In this document: positions 52,093 through 60,157 of the stretch, piece by piece | Position numbering within the stretch: the first letter of the stretch is position 1 | Layout: each line of letters begins with the position of its first letter | Source of the DNA: Seohaeicola saemankumensis | GTDB lineage: Bacteria; Pseudomonadota; Alphaproteobacteria; Rhodobacterales; Rhodobacteraceae | Assembly (NCBI RefSeq): GCF_042678485.1 | Contig: NZ_JBHTKR010000003.1 | Coordinates: 1-64,000, forward strand | Length of the DNA: 64,000 nucleotides | Direction: 5' to 3' | The notes under the pieces: model-generated | What the model was told of the DNA's origin: nothing | Databases searched by the model: none | What the model saw: only the letters and a program-made list of their open reading frames with translations | Program-made: the position numbers and the translations under genes

Positions 52093-52145
52093 CCTTTCGT
52101 ACAGGTTATCCGCCTGACGCAGCCCTGTCGCGACCGAAAAACTGG

Positions 52146-52171
52146 CGCCCGGCCACGAAAGTGTCCGGGCG
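52146..52171 (+). terminator. Strong hairpin after the TRAP operon
   Basis: CGCCCGG and CCGGGCG form a 7-bp stem, extended by CAC/GTG, closed by a GAAA tetraloop. It lies 54 bases after the permease stop. No T run follows, so its role as a terminator or 3' stabiliser is not settled. Confidence 0.4.
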
Positions 52172-52301
52172 GCCCAACGACTGGTTGCCCAGAAAGCAAA
52201 GCTTGCGCTAGAATCATATTTACCGTGCGTCCGTTGTGTGACCTTCAACTTTATCTGGTGCTTGCCGGTCCTACAGCCTGAACCATAAGAGGCACGTCCG
52301 C

Positions 52302-54473
52302 GTGGGTCGCTACCTGAAAAAGATGCATCTTGCGGCCATGTCCTGCCTTGTTCTGGCGGGCTGCGGCGGCGGCGGCGGTGGCACGGCTACGGCGGTGCTG
52401 AACCTGATGGTCGAGACCCTGACCGGGGGCACCTTCAGTGCCGAAGCCTTGTCGGTCAGCCGCTACCAGAGCATCACGACCGATTGGCTCCGCGCGGCGC
52501 AAGACGAACGCAACACCGCGCGATTCCAGATACAGAATTTTTCGTGGTACGCGGACAGCAACGGAAACGGACAGCAGGATACGAACGAGAGAGGTTACGA
52601 GAGCTTCTCGCTTGCCTCATCGCGGGTGGACTATGCCCATGCTGCGGGGCTTGCCGGAACCGGGCAGATCATCGCCGTTGTAGACGGTGATTTTCTGCCA
52701 ACCCACGAGACCATTTCAGGCCGCGTCCTGTCATACACGCCCCCCAGTGACACGACCAATTTCACCCGGGAAGAGATTGACCATGGTACGGCGGTGGCCT
52801 CTGTTGCCGCAGGTCTTTCCGGGTCCATGATCGGTGTCGCCTATGAGGCGGAATTGTTGCTGAACTCCTACAGCACGCTGCAGGATCTGACCGATGCCAC
52901 CAATCTGGCGCGAACCAGGGGCGCCATCGTTCAGAACAATTCATGGGGTTTCGCGAATAGTCCCGCAACAAACACCACGTTTAACAATGCGTTGCAGACC
53001 CCCAGTGGCAGCAACTACCTGAACGCCCTGCGAAACTATACGCAGAATGGCATCGTTGTCTTTGCTGCGGGAAACAACCCGACAGATACCACCGCCGGGT
53101 TGATGGAGGCGCTGCCCCTCTTCGTGCCCGAACTGGAGCCGGGCTGGCTGACCGTGATCAGCGGCGTGCCGGTTTTCGACGACACCCGCATCCTGAGTGT
53201 GCAAAGGATATCCGCCCCCTGCCTGCAAGCGGCGCGCTGGTGCATCGCGGCCGACGGATCATGGAGTGGCGCAAGTGCGGACAGTGCCAGCAGCTATGCG
53301 ACACGTCCGTTGATCGGCACGTCCTTCGCGGCCCCCGTGGTATCCGGCGCCATCGCGTTGCTGGCCGAGGCGTTTCCGACGCTGACCGCCCATGACCTGC
53401 GCGCCCGCCTGATCGCCACGGCGGACAATCAGTTCGCCGGCTTCAACGCCTCGGGTCGGCTGGAGGTCATACCCGGTTCCGGCGTGTTTCACGATTTCAG
53501 CACCGAATGGGGTCACGGCTTTCTGGATCTGCGCGCCGCCCTTCTGCCCATCGGCACGCCGGTGGCCCGCATGGCCGACGGCACGGTGCAGGTTGCCGAT
53601 CAGCCGATGATCGTGGCCGGTGGTGCCACTGGGGACGCGGTTGCGCGCAGCCTGGCGGCTGTGCCGGTGCTGGTTACCGATGCTCTGGGCGGGGATTTCA
53701 CCATGCCGGGGTCCGCCCTGACCGCCGCGCCATCCGCCCCGCCGATCAGTGCACAGCTGTTGCAGAGCCTGTTCAGCGGGGATCAGCGTCCGGGCGTGAT
53801 ACAGGCCTATGGCGGGGCTGACATGGCCATCAGCAATGGTGGCTTCGAAATGGCATTCATCGCGCCTGACGCCAGCCGCACGGTCAGTGGCGATCCCGCC
53901 ATGGCCGCCACCGTCGGCCAGAAAATTGCCGCCGCCGGGGGCGAGGTTTTCATCGGCCTGAACATCACCCGTGACGATGGCACGTTGCTGCCGGGGATCG
54001 GCGGGCAGTCGAACACGCTGGCCGCGCTGGAACTTGGCTTTACCCACCAGAACAGCAGCGGCGCCTTCCTGGAACTGGGCGGCAGTTTCGGCATGGCCCC
54101 CGGCGGGGCTGGCGCGGCCCTGTCACAGCAATCCGACGTGCGCTTCAACGCCTTTCGTGTCGAGGCGGGGCAAAGGGATGTGCTGCGGACCGGCGACAAG
54201 CTGCGCTTCAGCGTCTCGCTTCCAATCGCGGTAACATCGGGCAGGACCGAAATTGCCCTGCCGGTAGCCCGCAGCGCAACAGGCATCAACTACCAGCAGG
54301 TCGGTATCGACTATGCCCCGCGTGATCGCGAGATCAACCTGTCGGTCACCTATGACGCCCCCATCGGACGTGGCACGGATCTGTTCGTGGGCGCGATCCA
54401 TGCGATCAACCACGGTCACATCGCCGGGCAGCGGGACACGGCCGCGATCCTGGGGTTTCGCAAGACATTCTGA
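52302..54473 (+). CDS. Lipoprotein autotransporter subtilisin-like peptidase
   Basis: A 723-residue protein. Residues 14-21 (MSCLVLAGC) form a lipobox with poly-Gly after it. A subtilase domain occupies about residues 100-410: catalytic Asp in AVVDGDFLP, His in DHGTAVASVAAG, the oxyanion Asn in QNNSWGF and Ser in GTSFAAPVVSGAI. The C-terminal ~250 residues form the beta-barrel and end in Phe (GFRKTF). This is the NalP-type arrangement, a lipid-anchored serine protease autotransporter that is displayed and may release itself or process other surface proteins. The start is GTG 52302 with AGAGG upstream; ATG 52323 is an alternative. Monocistronic. Confidence 0.85.
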   Translation: MGRYLKKMHLAAMSCLVLAGCGGGGGGTATAVLNLMVETLTGGTFSAEALSVSRYQSITTDWLRAAQDERNTARFQIQNFSWYADSNGNGQQDTNERGYESFSLASSRVDYAHAAGLAGTGQIIAVVDGDFLPTHETISGRVLSYTPPSDTTNFTREEIDHGTAVASVAAGLSGSMIGVAYEAELLLNSYSTLQDLTDATNLARTRGAIVQNNSWGFANSPATNTTFNNALQTPSGSNYLNALRNYTQNGIVVFAAGNNPTDTTAGLMEALPLFVPELEPGWLTVISGVPVFDDTRILSVQRISAPCLQAARWCIAADGSWSGASADSASSYATRPLIGTSFAAPVVSGAIALLAEAFPTLTAHDLRARLIATADNQFAGFNASGRLEVIPGSGVFHDFSTEWGHGFLDLRAALLPIGTPVARMADGTVQVADQPMIVAGGATGDAVARSLAAVPVLVTDALGGDFTMPGSALTAAPSAPPISAQLLQSLFSGDQRPGVIQAYGGADMAISNGGFEMAFIAPDASRTVSGDPAMAATVGQKIAAAGGEVFIGLNITRDDGTLLPGIGGQSNTLAALELGFTHQNSSGAFLELGGSFGMAPGGAGAALSQQSDVRFNAFRVEAGQRDVLRTGDKLRFSVSLPIAVTSGRTEIALPVARSATGINYQQVGIDYAPRDREINLSVTYDAPIGRGTDLFVGAIHAINHGHIAGQRDTAAILGFRKTF

Positions 54474-54616
54474 AGGGTAGTGACAAGGCCGCAGGCCCCA
54501 CTGCATCACTGTTAAAGGTGCGGTTGAGGGTGGCTTGTGGATGGGTCCCACAGCCACAAACCAGCCAGACCTGCTGGCGCCGCCGGGGCATGGCCCTGCG
54601 GTCGCCCGGCTTGCGT

Positions 54617-54787
54617 TCACTTCGTCAGGATCAGCTTTCCGGCGCGTGTGATACGCAGGGTATAGATCTGGCCATCCAGTTCGATCCGGGCTTGTGATCC
54701 GCCTTGAGTCAGGTCGCGCGCGGCATGGCTGGGCGGCCCGTCGGGGCGGGGCTGCATCTGGGCGGTGACTTGGCGCAGGGTGATCAT
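54617..54787 (-). CDS. hemP: Hemin uptake protein HemP
   Basis: A 56-residue protein. The C-terminal part reads ARIELDGQIYTLRITR then AGKLILTK, the HemP/HmuP family signature (PF10636). The family is associated with haem or hemin uptake and its regulation. The start ATG 54787 overlaps the stop of the upstream small gene by four bases (ATGA), so the two are coupled. The protein is short but its C-terminus is unambiguous. No haem transporter genes lie nearby. Confidence 0.85.
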   Translation of the reverse strand: MITLRQVTAQMQPRPDGPPSHAARDLTQGGSQARIELDGQIYTLRITRAGKLILTK

Positions 54788-54963
54788 GGGCGTGACCCGC
54801 GACCGTTGGTGTATTCGATCCGGTCAAGCCAGGTTTCGATGTTGCAGGCATCCGGCAGGCTCAAGCCTTGCAGCAAATCCAGCGCGATCATGTGATCGCG
54901 GCCAGTATCGACCGGGGCATGCGGTCTTTCGAAAAGGGGATGATGTCTGTTCTGGGGCGACAT
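54784..54963 (-). CDS. Small protein upstream of hemP, unknown function
   Basis: A 59-residue protein, starting MSPQNRHHPLF and containing HMIALDLLQGLSLPDACNIE followed by TWLDRIEYTNGRG. The N-terminal His residues and mixed helical C-terminus look protein-like, and codon use is typical. ATG 54963 has AAAGGA eight bases upstream. The stop overlaps the hemP ATG by four bases, so the two form a bicistronic unit. No family is recognised, but co-translation with hemP suggests a role in haem or iron handling. Confidence 0.65.
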   Translation of the reverse strand: MSPQNRHHPLFERPHAPVDTGRDHMIALDLLQGLSLPDACNIETWLDRIEYTNGRGSRP

Positions 54964-55041
54964 GGCGGAAGTCCTTTCATCTTGCGATTCGGGCTTCCCC
55001 TCAGTGAAAGCGGGGGTGGCTGGAACACCTCCATATCTGAC

Positions 55042-55071
55042 AAAAAAACCCGGATACGTCAATCCGAGTTT
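55042..55071 (-). terminator. Rho-independent terminator after FAH-family gene
   Basis: On the minus strand, AACTCGGAT pairs with ATCCGGGTT around a 6-base loop (one T-G wobble) and runs into seven T bases (AAAAAAA at 55042-55048 on the + strand). It ends 35 bases after the stop of the FAH-family gene at 55106. A T run is also present on the other side, so it may act in both directions. Confidence 0.75.
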
Positions 55072-55105
55072 TTCTGTCAGGTATTAATTTCCCGGCTCCC
55101 CTGCG

Positions 55106-55801
55106 TCAGGCTGCAGCGCCGATCGTCAGGCTGATCGGCTCAAGCCCGTCGATCCCTCCGGTGATCACATCGCCCGGCAGAACGGCGCCAACACCGGCAG
55201 GCGTGCCGGTCATGATCAGGTCGCCGGGCTGCAAGTGATAGAAGCCGGACAGGTGGCTGATGATCTCGGGGACGGACCAGACCAGTTCAGCCAGGGTCGC
55301 GTCCTGCCGGACTTCGCCGTTCAGGGACAGGTGAATGCGCTGATCTGCAACCGCGCCAAAGGCGGCGGCCTTGGTGATCGGGGCGAACACGGCGGAATTC
55401 TCGACATCCTTGCCCAGATCCCAGGGGCGTTGATGTGCCCGTTCGGACAGTTGCAGATCCCGCCGCGTCATATCCAGCGCGCAGCAATATCCGTAGACGC
55501 TATCCATCGCCTGATCGACGGCAACCTTGAAGGCCGGTGCGCCAATGGCCACCGCCAGCTCCATCTCGTAATGGTAGTTGTCCGTGCCCGGCGGATAGGG
55601 CGCGGTCGCCCCGCTGAGGATCGCCGAGGCCGTGGATTTCGTGAAATAGAATGGTTTCTCGCGATCCACCGCGATCCCCATCTCGGCAGCATGCGCGGCA
55701 TAGTTGCGCCCCACGCAGAAGATGCGACGGATCGCATAGGTCGCGGTCTCGCCCTTCACGGGTATCGCGGGAATGGCGGGCAGATCGAACAAATGGCTCA
55801 A
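55106..55801 (-). CDS. Fumarylacetoacetate hydrolase family enzyme (fumarylpyruvate-type)
   Basis: A 231-residue FAH-family enzyme. IFCVGRNYAAHAAEMG begins the core, PPGTDNYHYEMELAVAIG carries the metal-binding Glu pair (E-x-E), and GKDVENSAVFAPI and MTGTPAGVGAVLPGD are typical of the fumarylpyruvate/acylpyruvate hydrolase group. These enzymes cleave carbon-carbon bonds of acyl pyruvates in aromatic catabolism with Mg or Mn. The start is TTG 55801, with GAGGAG eight bases upstream; the length from there is normal for the group. It is divergent from a MarR regulator, which probably controls it. Confidence 0.85.
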   Translation of the reverse strand: MSHLFDLPAIPAIPVKGETATYAIRRIFCVGRNYAAHAAEMGIAVDREKPFYFTKSTASAILSGATAPYPPGTDNYHYEMELAVAIGAPAFKVAVDQAMDSVYGYCCALDMTRRDLQLSERAHQRPWDLGKDVENSAVFAPITKAAAFGAVADQRIHLSLNGEVRQDATLAELVWSVPEIISHLSGFYHLQPGDLIMTGTPAGVGAVLPGDVITGGIDGLEPISLTIGAAA

Positions 55802-56049
55802 CGGTTGGGCTCCTCTTGTTTGCCCATTGCCTCCTGCAATGGGCGTCGTGTTGCGGCTCAGGGTGCTGCCCTGCCCCGCATCGTGATCTATAAGTCCAAA
55901 ATCCGGCAGGGAAAACGTATCTTTTCCCGGCACAGTCCAAAGCCATGCCACGGCCCGCGGATCACGTCGCATACAAACGATGTGCATACTTGTCTAATGC
56001 GATCCGGCAACGGTAACCTGCCGGGGAACAGCGCAGCGATTGGAATTGC

Positions 56050-56517
56050 ATGATTGAACTTCATGACATGGCGGGACACCTGATCAGACGGTTGCACCAG
56101 ATCTCGGTTTCGGTCTTTGCGGAAAGGATGAAGGCGGCCGGCGTGGATTTGACACCGGTGCAGTTTGCCGCCCTCTGCGCCCTGGACGCGAACCCTGACA
56201 TAGACCAGGCCACGCTGGCCGGACTGATCGCCTATGACAGGGTCACCATCGGCGGGGTCGTTGACCGGCTGGAGGGCAAGGGCCTGATCAGCCGCACTGT
56301 CAGCCGACAGGACCGCCGCGCCCGTTCGTTGCGCCTGACCGCTGCGGGTGTGGCCTTGCTGGACCAGGTGCGCCCGATCGTGCGCGGCTTTCAGGATGAT
56401 ATCCTGACCGGCCTGTCCGCCGATGAGCGGGCGCAGTTCATGACCCTGATGCGCAAGACCACGCGGGCCGGCAACGACCAAAGCCGCGCGCCGCTGCAAG
56501 CGCCCAGGCCGGGCTGA
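56050..56517 (+). CDS. MarR-family transcriptional regulator
   Basis: A 155-residue winged-helix regulator. ATLAGLIAYDRVTIGGVVDRLEGKGL is the recognition helix region and SRTVSRQDRRARSLRLTAAG the wing; both match the MarR family. The N-terminal helices (IRRLHQISVSVFAERMK) form the dimer interface. MarR proteins release their operator when they bind a small ligand such as an aromatic acid. It is divergent from the FAH-family gene and probably its repressor. It is cytoplasmic, and the start is ATG 56050 with no strong upstream site. Confidence 0.9.
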   Translation: MIELHDMAGHLIRRLHQISVSVFAERMKAAGVDLTPVQFAALCALDANPDIDQATLAGLIAYDRVTIGGVVDRLEGKGLISRTVSRQDRRARSLRLTAAGVALLDQVRPIVRGFQDDILTGLSADERAQFMTLMRKTTRAGNDQSRAPLQAPRPG

Positions 56518-56526
56518 CCGCCCGCC

Positions 56527-57831
56527 CTAGCCCGGCAGCCAGAGGGCCAGCGGCGGGAACAGGATCAGCAGCGCGACCAGGCAGAGCGAGCACAGGATGA
56601 ACGGGATCGCGGACATGTAGATGTCGCGCATCGTCGTATCGGGCGGAGCCACGCCTTTCATGACGAACAAGAGCAACCCGAAGGGCGGTGTCGTAAAGCT
56701 GATTTCCAGCGCCAGCAGCATGATCAGGCCGAACCAGATCGGATCGAAGCCCAGGCTTGCCGCCAGCGGAAAGAAGATCGGCACGGTCAGCAGCATCATG
56801 CTGATCTGTTCCATGAACATGCCCAGAAGCAGAAGAACCCCGAACATCACCAGCAGCATGGCGATGGGTTCCAGATCGAAACCTGTGGCCCATTTGATCA
56901 GCCCGCTGGAGGCGCCCGAAAACGCCAGAAGCTGGCTGAAGGTGGCGGAACCGAAGACGATGAGATAGGCCATCAACGTCACGCGCAGCGCGCCGACGAT
57001 GGATTTCTTGACCGCCTCCCATGTCAGGCAGCGGAAGATCACGGCCAGGATCAGCACGCCCAGCGCACCGAAGGCCGCCGCCTCGGAGGGGGTGACGACC
57101 CCGCCGACCATCATCGCCACGATCACCACCATGACACCCACCATGGGCACCACATCGCGCAGGAACAGCGAGAGTTTCTGGCCCAGGGTCATCGGCTCGA
57201 CCTCGTAGGCGGGGGCGGCGTCGGGGTCGATTTTCGTCTGGATGAAGATCGTCGCCAGGTAGAAGGCGGCAAGGATCAGGCCGGGGATTATTCCCGCGAT
57301 CAAGAGCTTGCCCACGTCTATCCGCGCCAGTGTCGCCAGCAGCACCGCCAGCGCCGAGGGCGGGATGATGATCGCCAGACCACCCGTGCCCAGGATCGGG
57401 CCGATGGACATGTGTTTCTTGTAACCACGCCGGTTCATTTCCGGCACCATCAGCGATCCCAGCAGCGCAGTCGATCCCATGGACGAACCCGAGAGCGTGG
57501 AAAAGCCGGTGCCGCCCAGAACGGTGACATAGGACAGCCGCCCCGGCAGCTTGCCCAGCAGCTTGTCGATGGCGTTGAACATGCGCCCGCCAAGCCCGGT
57601 ATGAAAAAAGATCTCGCCCATCAGCAGGAACAGCGGGATGGGCACCAGCGCGAAACTGGTCAGCGATCCCAGCCCGTTGTTGAGCAGCGCACCGATGCCG
57701 CGTTCGCCGCCCATGAAAACCCAGGCGCCGACGATGTTCGCGGCCAGAAAGGCCAGCGCCACCGGCATGCCGATTGCCATCAGCGCCAGGATAGACCCCA
57801 GTAGCAGGCCAAGTGCCTCATACCATTCCAT
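56527..57831 (-). CDS. TRAP transporter large permease subunit (DctM)
   Basis: A 434-residue membrane protein with about 12 helices. It has the DctM signatures LSGSSMGSTALLGSLMVPEM, GTGGLAIIIPPSALAVLL and EQISMMLLTVPIF. It works with DctQ and DctP (the next two genes upstream on this strand) in sodium-dependent uptake of an organic acid. The ATG at 57831 overlaps the DctQ stop by one base (TAATG), showing tight coupling. It is the last gene of the GntR-leuC-leuD-TRAP operon and converges on the MarR gene. Confidence 0.9.
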   Translation of the reverse strand: MEWYEALGLLLGSILALMAIGMPVALAFLAANIVGAWVFMGGERGIGALLNNGLGSLTSFALVPIPLFLLMGEIFFHTGLGGRMFNAIDKLLGKLPGRLSYVTVLGGTGFSTLSGSSMGSTALLGSLMVPEMNRRGYKKHMSIGPILGTGGLAIIIPPSALAVLLATLARIDVGKLLIAGIIPGLILAAFYLATIFIQTKIDPDAAPAYEVEPMTLGQKLSLFLRDVVPMVGVMVVIVAMMVGGVVTPSEAAAFGALGVLILAVIFRCLTWEAVKKSIVGALRVTLMAYLIVFGSATFSQLLAFSGASSGLIKWATGFDLEPIAMLLVMFGVLLLLGMFMEQISMMLLTVPIFFPLAASLGFDPIWFGLIMLLALEISFTTPPFGLLLFVMKGVAPPDTTMRDIYMSAIPFILCSLCLVALLILFPPLALWLPG

Positions 57832-58337
57832 TATTCGTGTATCCCTGCTTCACCGGAATGCATCAGCTCGGTCCCGAAGACAAAGCGCGAAAACTCGATC
57901 GCCATCAGACCGAAACAGATCGGGAATGACACGGTCAGGATCCAGCGCGGAAAATAATAGGCGCGCACATCATAGTCGTTGCGCGCGATGTTGGTCTGGA
58001 ACAGCTCGAAGCCTTTCCAGGCCAGGATCAGGCTGACCAGCACACAGGCCAGCGCGACACCCCGGCTGACCAGTCGGCGCAGCGCGGGCGGCAGGGCGGC
58101 GGTGACCAGTTCGATATGCACATGGCCCTTTTCCCGCACCAGCCAGGGCGCGCCCAGCATGGTGATGTAAAGCATCGCATATTCGGTCGAGGTGAAGAGC
58201 CACGCCCAAGGCTGCATGCCGATATTACGCATGCCCACCGACATGATGACCGCGATCATCACCCAGACCAGCATGGCCCCGGCAAGAACGGCCATGCCGT
58301 AAAGGATCAGGGAATAGAACCGGCTCAACTGCTGCAT
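57831..58337 (-). CDS. TRAP transporter small permease subunit (DctQ)
   Basis: A 168-residue membrane protein with four helices, typical of DctQ (PF04290). The first helix (FYSLILYGMAVLAGAMLVWVM) is followed by the WLFTSTEYAMLYITMLGAPW region that carries conserved Trp and Glu residues, then REKGHVHIELV. It associates with DctM, to which it is translationally coupled, and helps anchor the binding protein. The start is ATG 58337, 92 bases after the stop of dctP (58430). Confidence 0.88.
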   Translation of the reverse strand: MQQLSRFYSLILYGMAVLAGAMLVWVMIAVIMSVGMRNIGMQPWAWLFTSTEYAMLYITMLGAPWLVREKGHVHIELVTAALPPALRRLVSRGVALACVLVSLILAWKGFELFQTNIARNDYDVRAYYFPRWILTVSFPICFGLMAIEFSRFVFGTELMHSGEAGIHE

Positions 58338-58429
58338 AAGTGCCTCTGGCGGTCGGGTGCGGTTCAGTTTTCATGTCCGCACCGGGAAGGGAAAGCGCGG
58401 CCCCGTCACGGGGGCCGCGCAGACCGGAC

Positions 58430-59443
58430 TTACTTGTCCAGTTCGGCGTTGTAGAACAGGCCGATCAGCGTGTCATACTGGCCGTCACCCATCGGGCTTT
58501 CCGCCATCAGGCCCTTCATGCGGCCCCAGGTCTTTTCGCGGGCGGCCGCCAGGTAGTTGGCGCGCGCTTCACCCTGAAGCTCGACCACTTTCATGCCGCC
58601 GGCCTCGAGTGCCGCGAAATCCTCGTCACGCTTGACGCGCAGCGCTTCGACGGACGCCTTTTCATGCTCGATTGCGACATCCTGAAGGATGGTCTTGGCC
58701 TCGTCGGACAGGCTGTTCCACTTTTCCAGGTTCACGATCACGCCCAGGTCGGTCGAGAAGAAGCTCGGCTCGACACGGTAGTTCAGGAACTCGTTCCACT
58801 TGAGGTCGATCAGGCCGATCTGGGTCCAGCCGGTCGCATCCACCACGCCACGCTCAAGCCCGGCATAGACTTCGGTCGTGGGCAGGTCGATCACCTGTGC
58901 GCCCAGATATTCGGTGAAGAAGGCGTTGTAGACCGCGTTGCCGCGCAGCTTGATGCCCGAGACGTCAAGATTGCCGTTCGCATCCAGCTTGGGCTCGTCC
59001 TTCATCCACAGGTTATAGCTGACGCCGCTGTCGAACCAGCCCAGGTACTTGACGCCCATCTTGGCCTGATGGATTTCGTCGATCAGGGCGATGCCGCCAT
59101 TCTCGCGGGCTTCAACGGCCGTCAGGTTGGACGCGACCAGCGCATCCTTCTCGGGCAGCGCGCCACCGTAGAAGCTGCCGGGGGTGTAGACCATGTCCAC
59201 GATCCCGTCGCGCACGGCGTCGGGCTGCTGGAACATGCCGATGGCCTCGGGGCCGCCGCGCACTTCGATCTGCACGACACCTTCGCCGGCCTTGTTCACC
59301 TTGTCGACGAACTGCAGGAAGGATTGCGTATAGATCAGCGTGCCGGGGAAGGCGTGGACGGCGGTCAGGGTTTCCTGTGCCGTGGCGACCGCGCCGAACA
59401 TGGTGGAACCGGCGACAATTCCGCCGATAAGGGTCATTTTCAT
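58430..59443 (-). CDS. TRAP transporter solute-binding protein (DctP-type)
   Basis: A 337-residue periplasmic protein. A signal peptide (LIGGIVAGSTMFGAVATAQE) is followed by the DctP fold. LRGNAVYNAFFTEYLGAQVI and DLPTTEVYAGLERGVVDAT include the Arg that binds the carboxylate group of ligands in this family. It collects an acidic substrate for DctQM. The start ATG 59443 has AAAGGAGAG eight bases upstream. The preceding 100-base gap to leuD holds two hairpins that may stabilise its message. Cotranscription with leuCD-like genes suggests that a hydroxy- or dicarboxylic acid is the ligand. Confidence 0.88.
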   Translation of the reverse strand: MKMTLIGGIVAGSTMFGAVATAQETLTAVHAFPGTLIYTQSFLQFVDKVNKAGEGVVQIEVRGGPEAIGMFQQPDAVRDGIVDMVYTPGSFYGGALPEKDALVASNLTAVEARENGGIALIDEIHQAKMGVKYLGWFDSGVSYNLWMKDEPKLDANGNLDVSGIKLRGNAVYNAFFTEYLGAQVIDLPTTEVYAGLERGVVDATGWTQIGLIDLKWNEFLNYRVEPSFFSTDLGVIVNLEKWNSLSDEAKTILQDVAIEHEKASVEALRVKRDEDFAALEAGGMKVVELQGEARANYLAAAREKTWGRMKGLMAESPMGDGQYDTLIGLFYNAELDK

Positions 59444-59460
59444 CGTTCTCTCTCCTTTTT

Positions 59461-59505
59461 CGGGGGTGGCCCCCGCCCTGTTGAAGGTGCCCTTTCAGGG
59501 TCACC
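59461..59505 (-). promoter_or_regulatory. Tandem stem-loops in the leuD-dctP intercistronic region
   Basis: Two strong hairpins: CGGGGG/CCCCCG around TGG at 59461-59475, and GGTG-CCCT/AGGG-T-CACC around TTC at 59486-59505. Both lie within the 100 bases between leuD-like and dctP, just upstream of the dctP ribosome binding site in the minus direction. Such stems commonly protect or boost the binding-protein part of a transporter message. Confidence 0.5.
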
Positions 59506-59543
59506 CGATTGGTGCCACGCGCCACATCAGGCGCGCGGGTCTT

Positions 59544-60155
59544 TCAAGTCTCCTGCGGCAGCATGGCATGGGGCGCATGTTTCGCCCTTGCCGCGCGGAA
59601 AGCCGCGATTGCCGCGCCATGGCTGGCGGTCATGTCGATGTCGTCCCAGCCGTTCAGCAGTTTCAACCGCCAGATCGGATCCAGATCGAAGGCGATCACC
59701 TCATTCCCGATGCGGATCACGCCATCCGTCAGATCCACGGTCATCACGGCCGCATCAACGCCCAACCGCGCGATCAGCGCCTCGATCTTGTCCTCTGGCA
59801 GGCGGGCCGGCAAAAGGCCGTTGTTCACGGCGTTCGAGGCGAAGATATCCCCGAAACTGGGCGCGATCACCGCCTTGATGCCAAAATCCACCAGCGCATA
59901 GACCGCCGCCTCACGTGAGGAGCCGGACCCGAAATTGCGACGTGTGACCAGGATGCTGGCCTCTGGGTGACGGTTCAGGGGCATGTCGGGGCGCACCGCG
60001 CCCTCGGCATCGAAGCGCAGATCGTGCAGCAGATAGGGGCCATAGCCATCCTTGCGCGGCACCGACATGAAGCGCGCGGGGATCAGCTGATCGGTGTCTA
60101 TATTGTCCTGCGGCAGCGCCACGGCCCGACCTTCGATGATGTTCCAGCCCGCCAT
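59544..60155 (-). CDS. leuD: LeuD-like small subunit of 3-isopropylmalate dehydratase family
   Basis: A 203-residue swivel-domain subunit. NIDTDQLIPARFMSV and SILVTRRNFGSGSSREAAVY carry the conserved residues of the small subunit of aconitase-family enzymes, with APSFGDIFASNAVNNGLLP further on. With LeuC it would form an iron-sulfur hydro-lyase that moves a hydroxyl group in a 2-alkylmalate. It starts at ATG 60155, three bases after the leuC stop; GTG 60161 would overlap leuC. The context (GntR regulator and TRAP transporter) suggests catabolism rather than leucine biosynthesis, so the true substrate may be another alkylmalate or maleate derivative. Confidence 0.85.
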   Translation of the reverse strand: MAGWNIIEGRAVALPQDNIDTDQLIPARFMSVPRKDGYGPYLLHDLRFDAEGAVRPDMPLNRHPEASILVTRRNFGSGSSREAAVYALVDFGIKAVIAPSFGDIFASNAVNNGLLPARLPEDKIEALIARLGVDAAVMTVDLTDGVIRIGNEVIAFDLDPIWRLKLLNGWDDIDMTASHGAAIAAFRAARAKHAPHAMLPQET

Positions 60156-60157
60156 GT

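Noticed and set aside
58340..59878. A 512-codon + strand frame opposite the DctP and leuD-like genes
   Set aside because: It is antisense to genes with diagnostic motifs and has no domain of its own.
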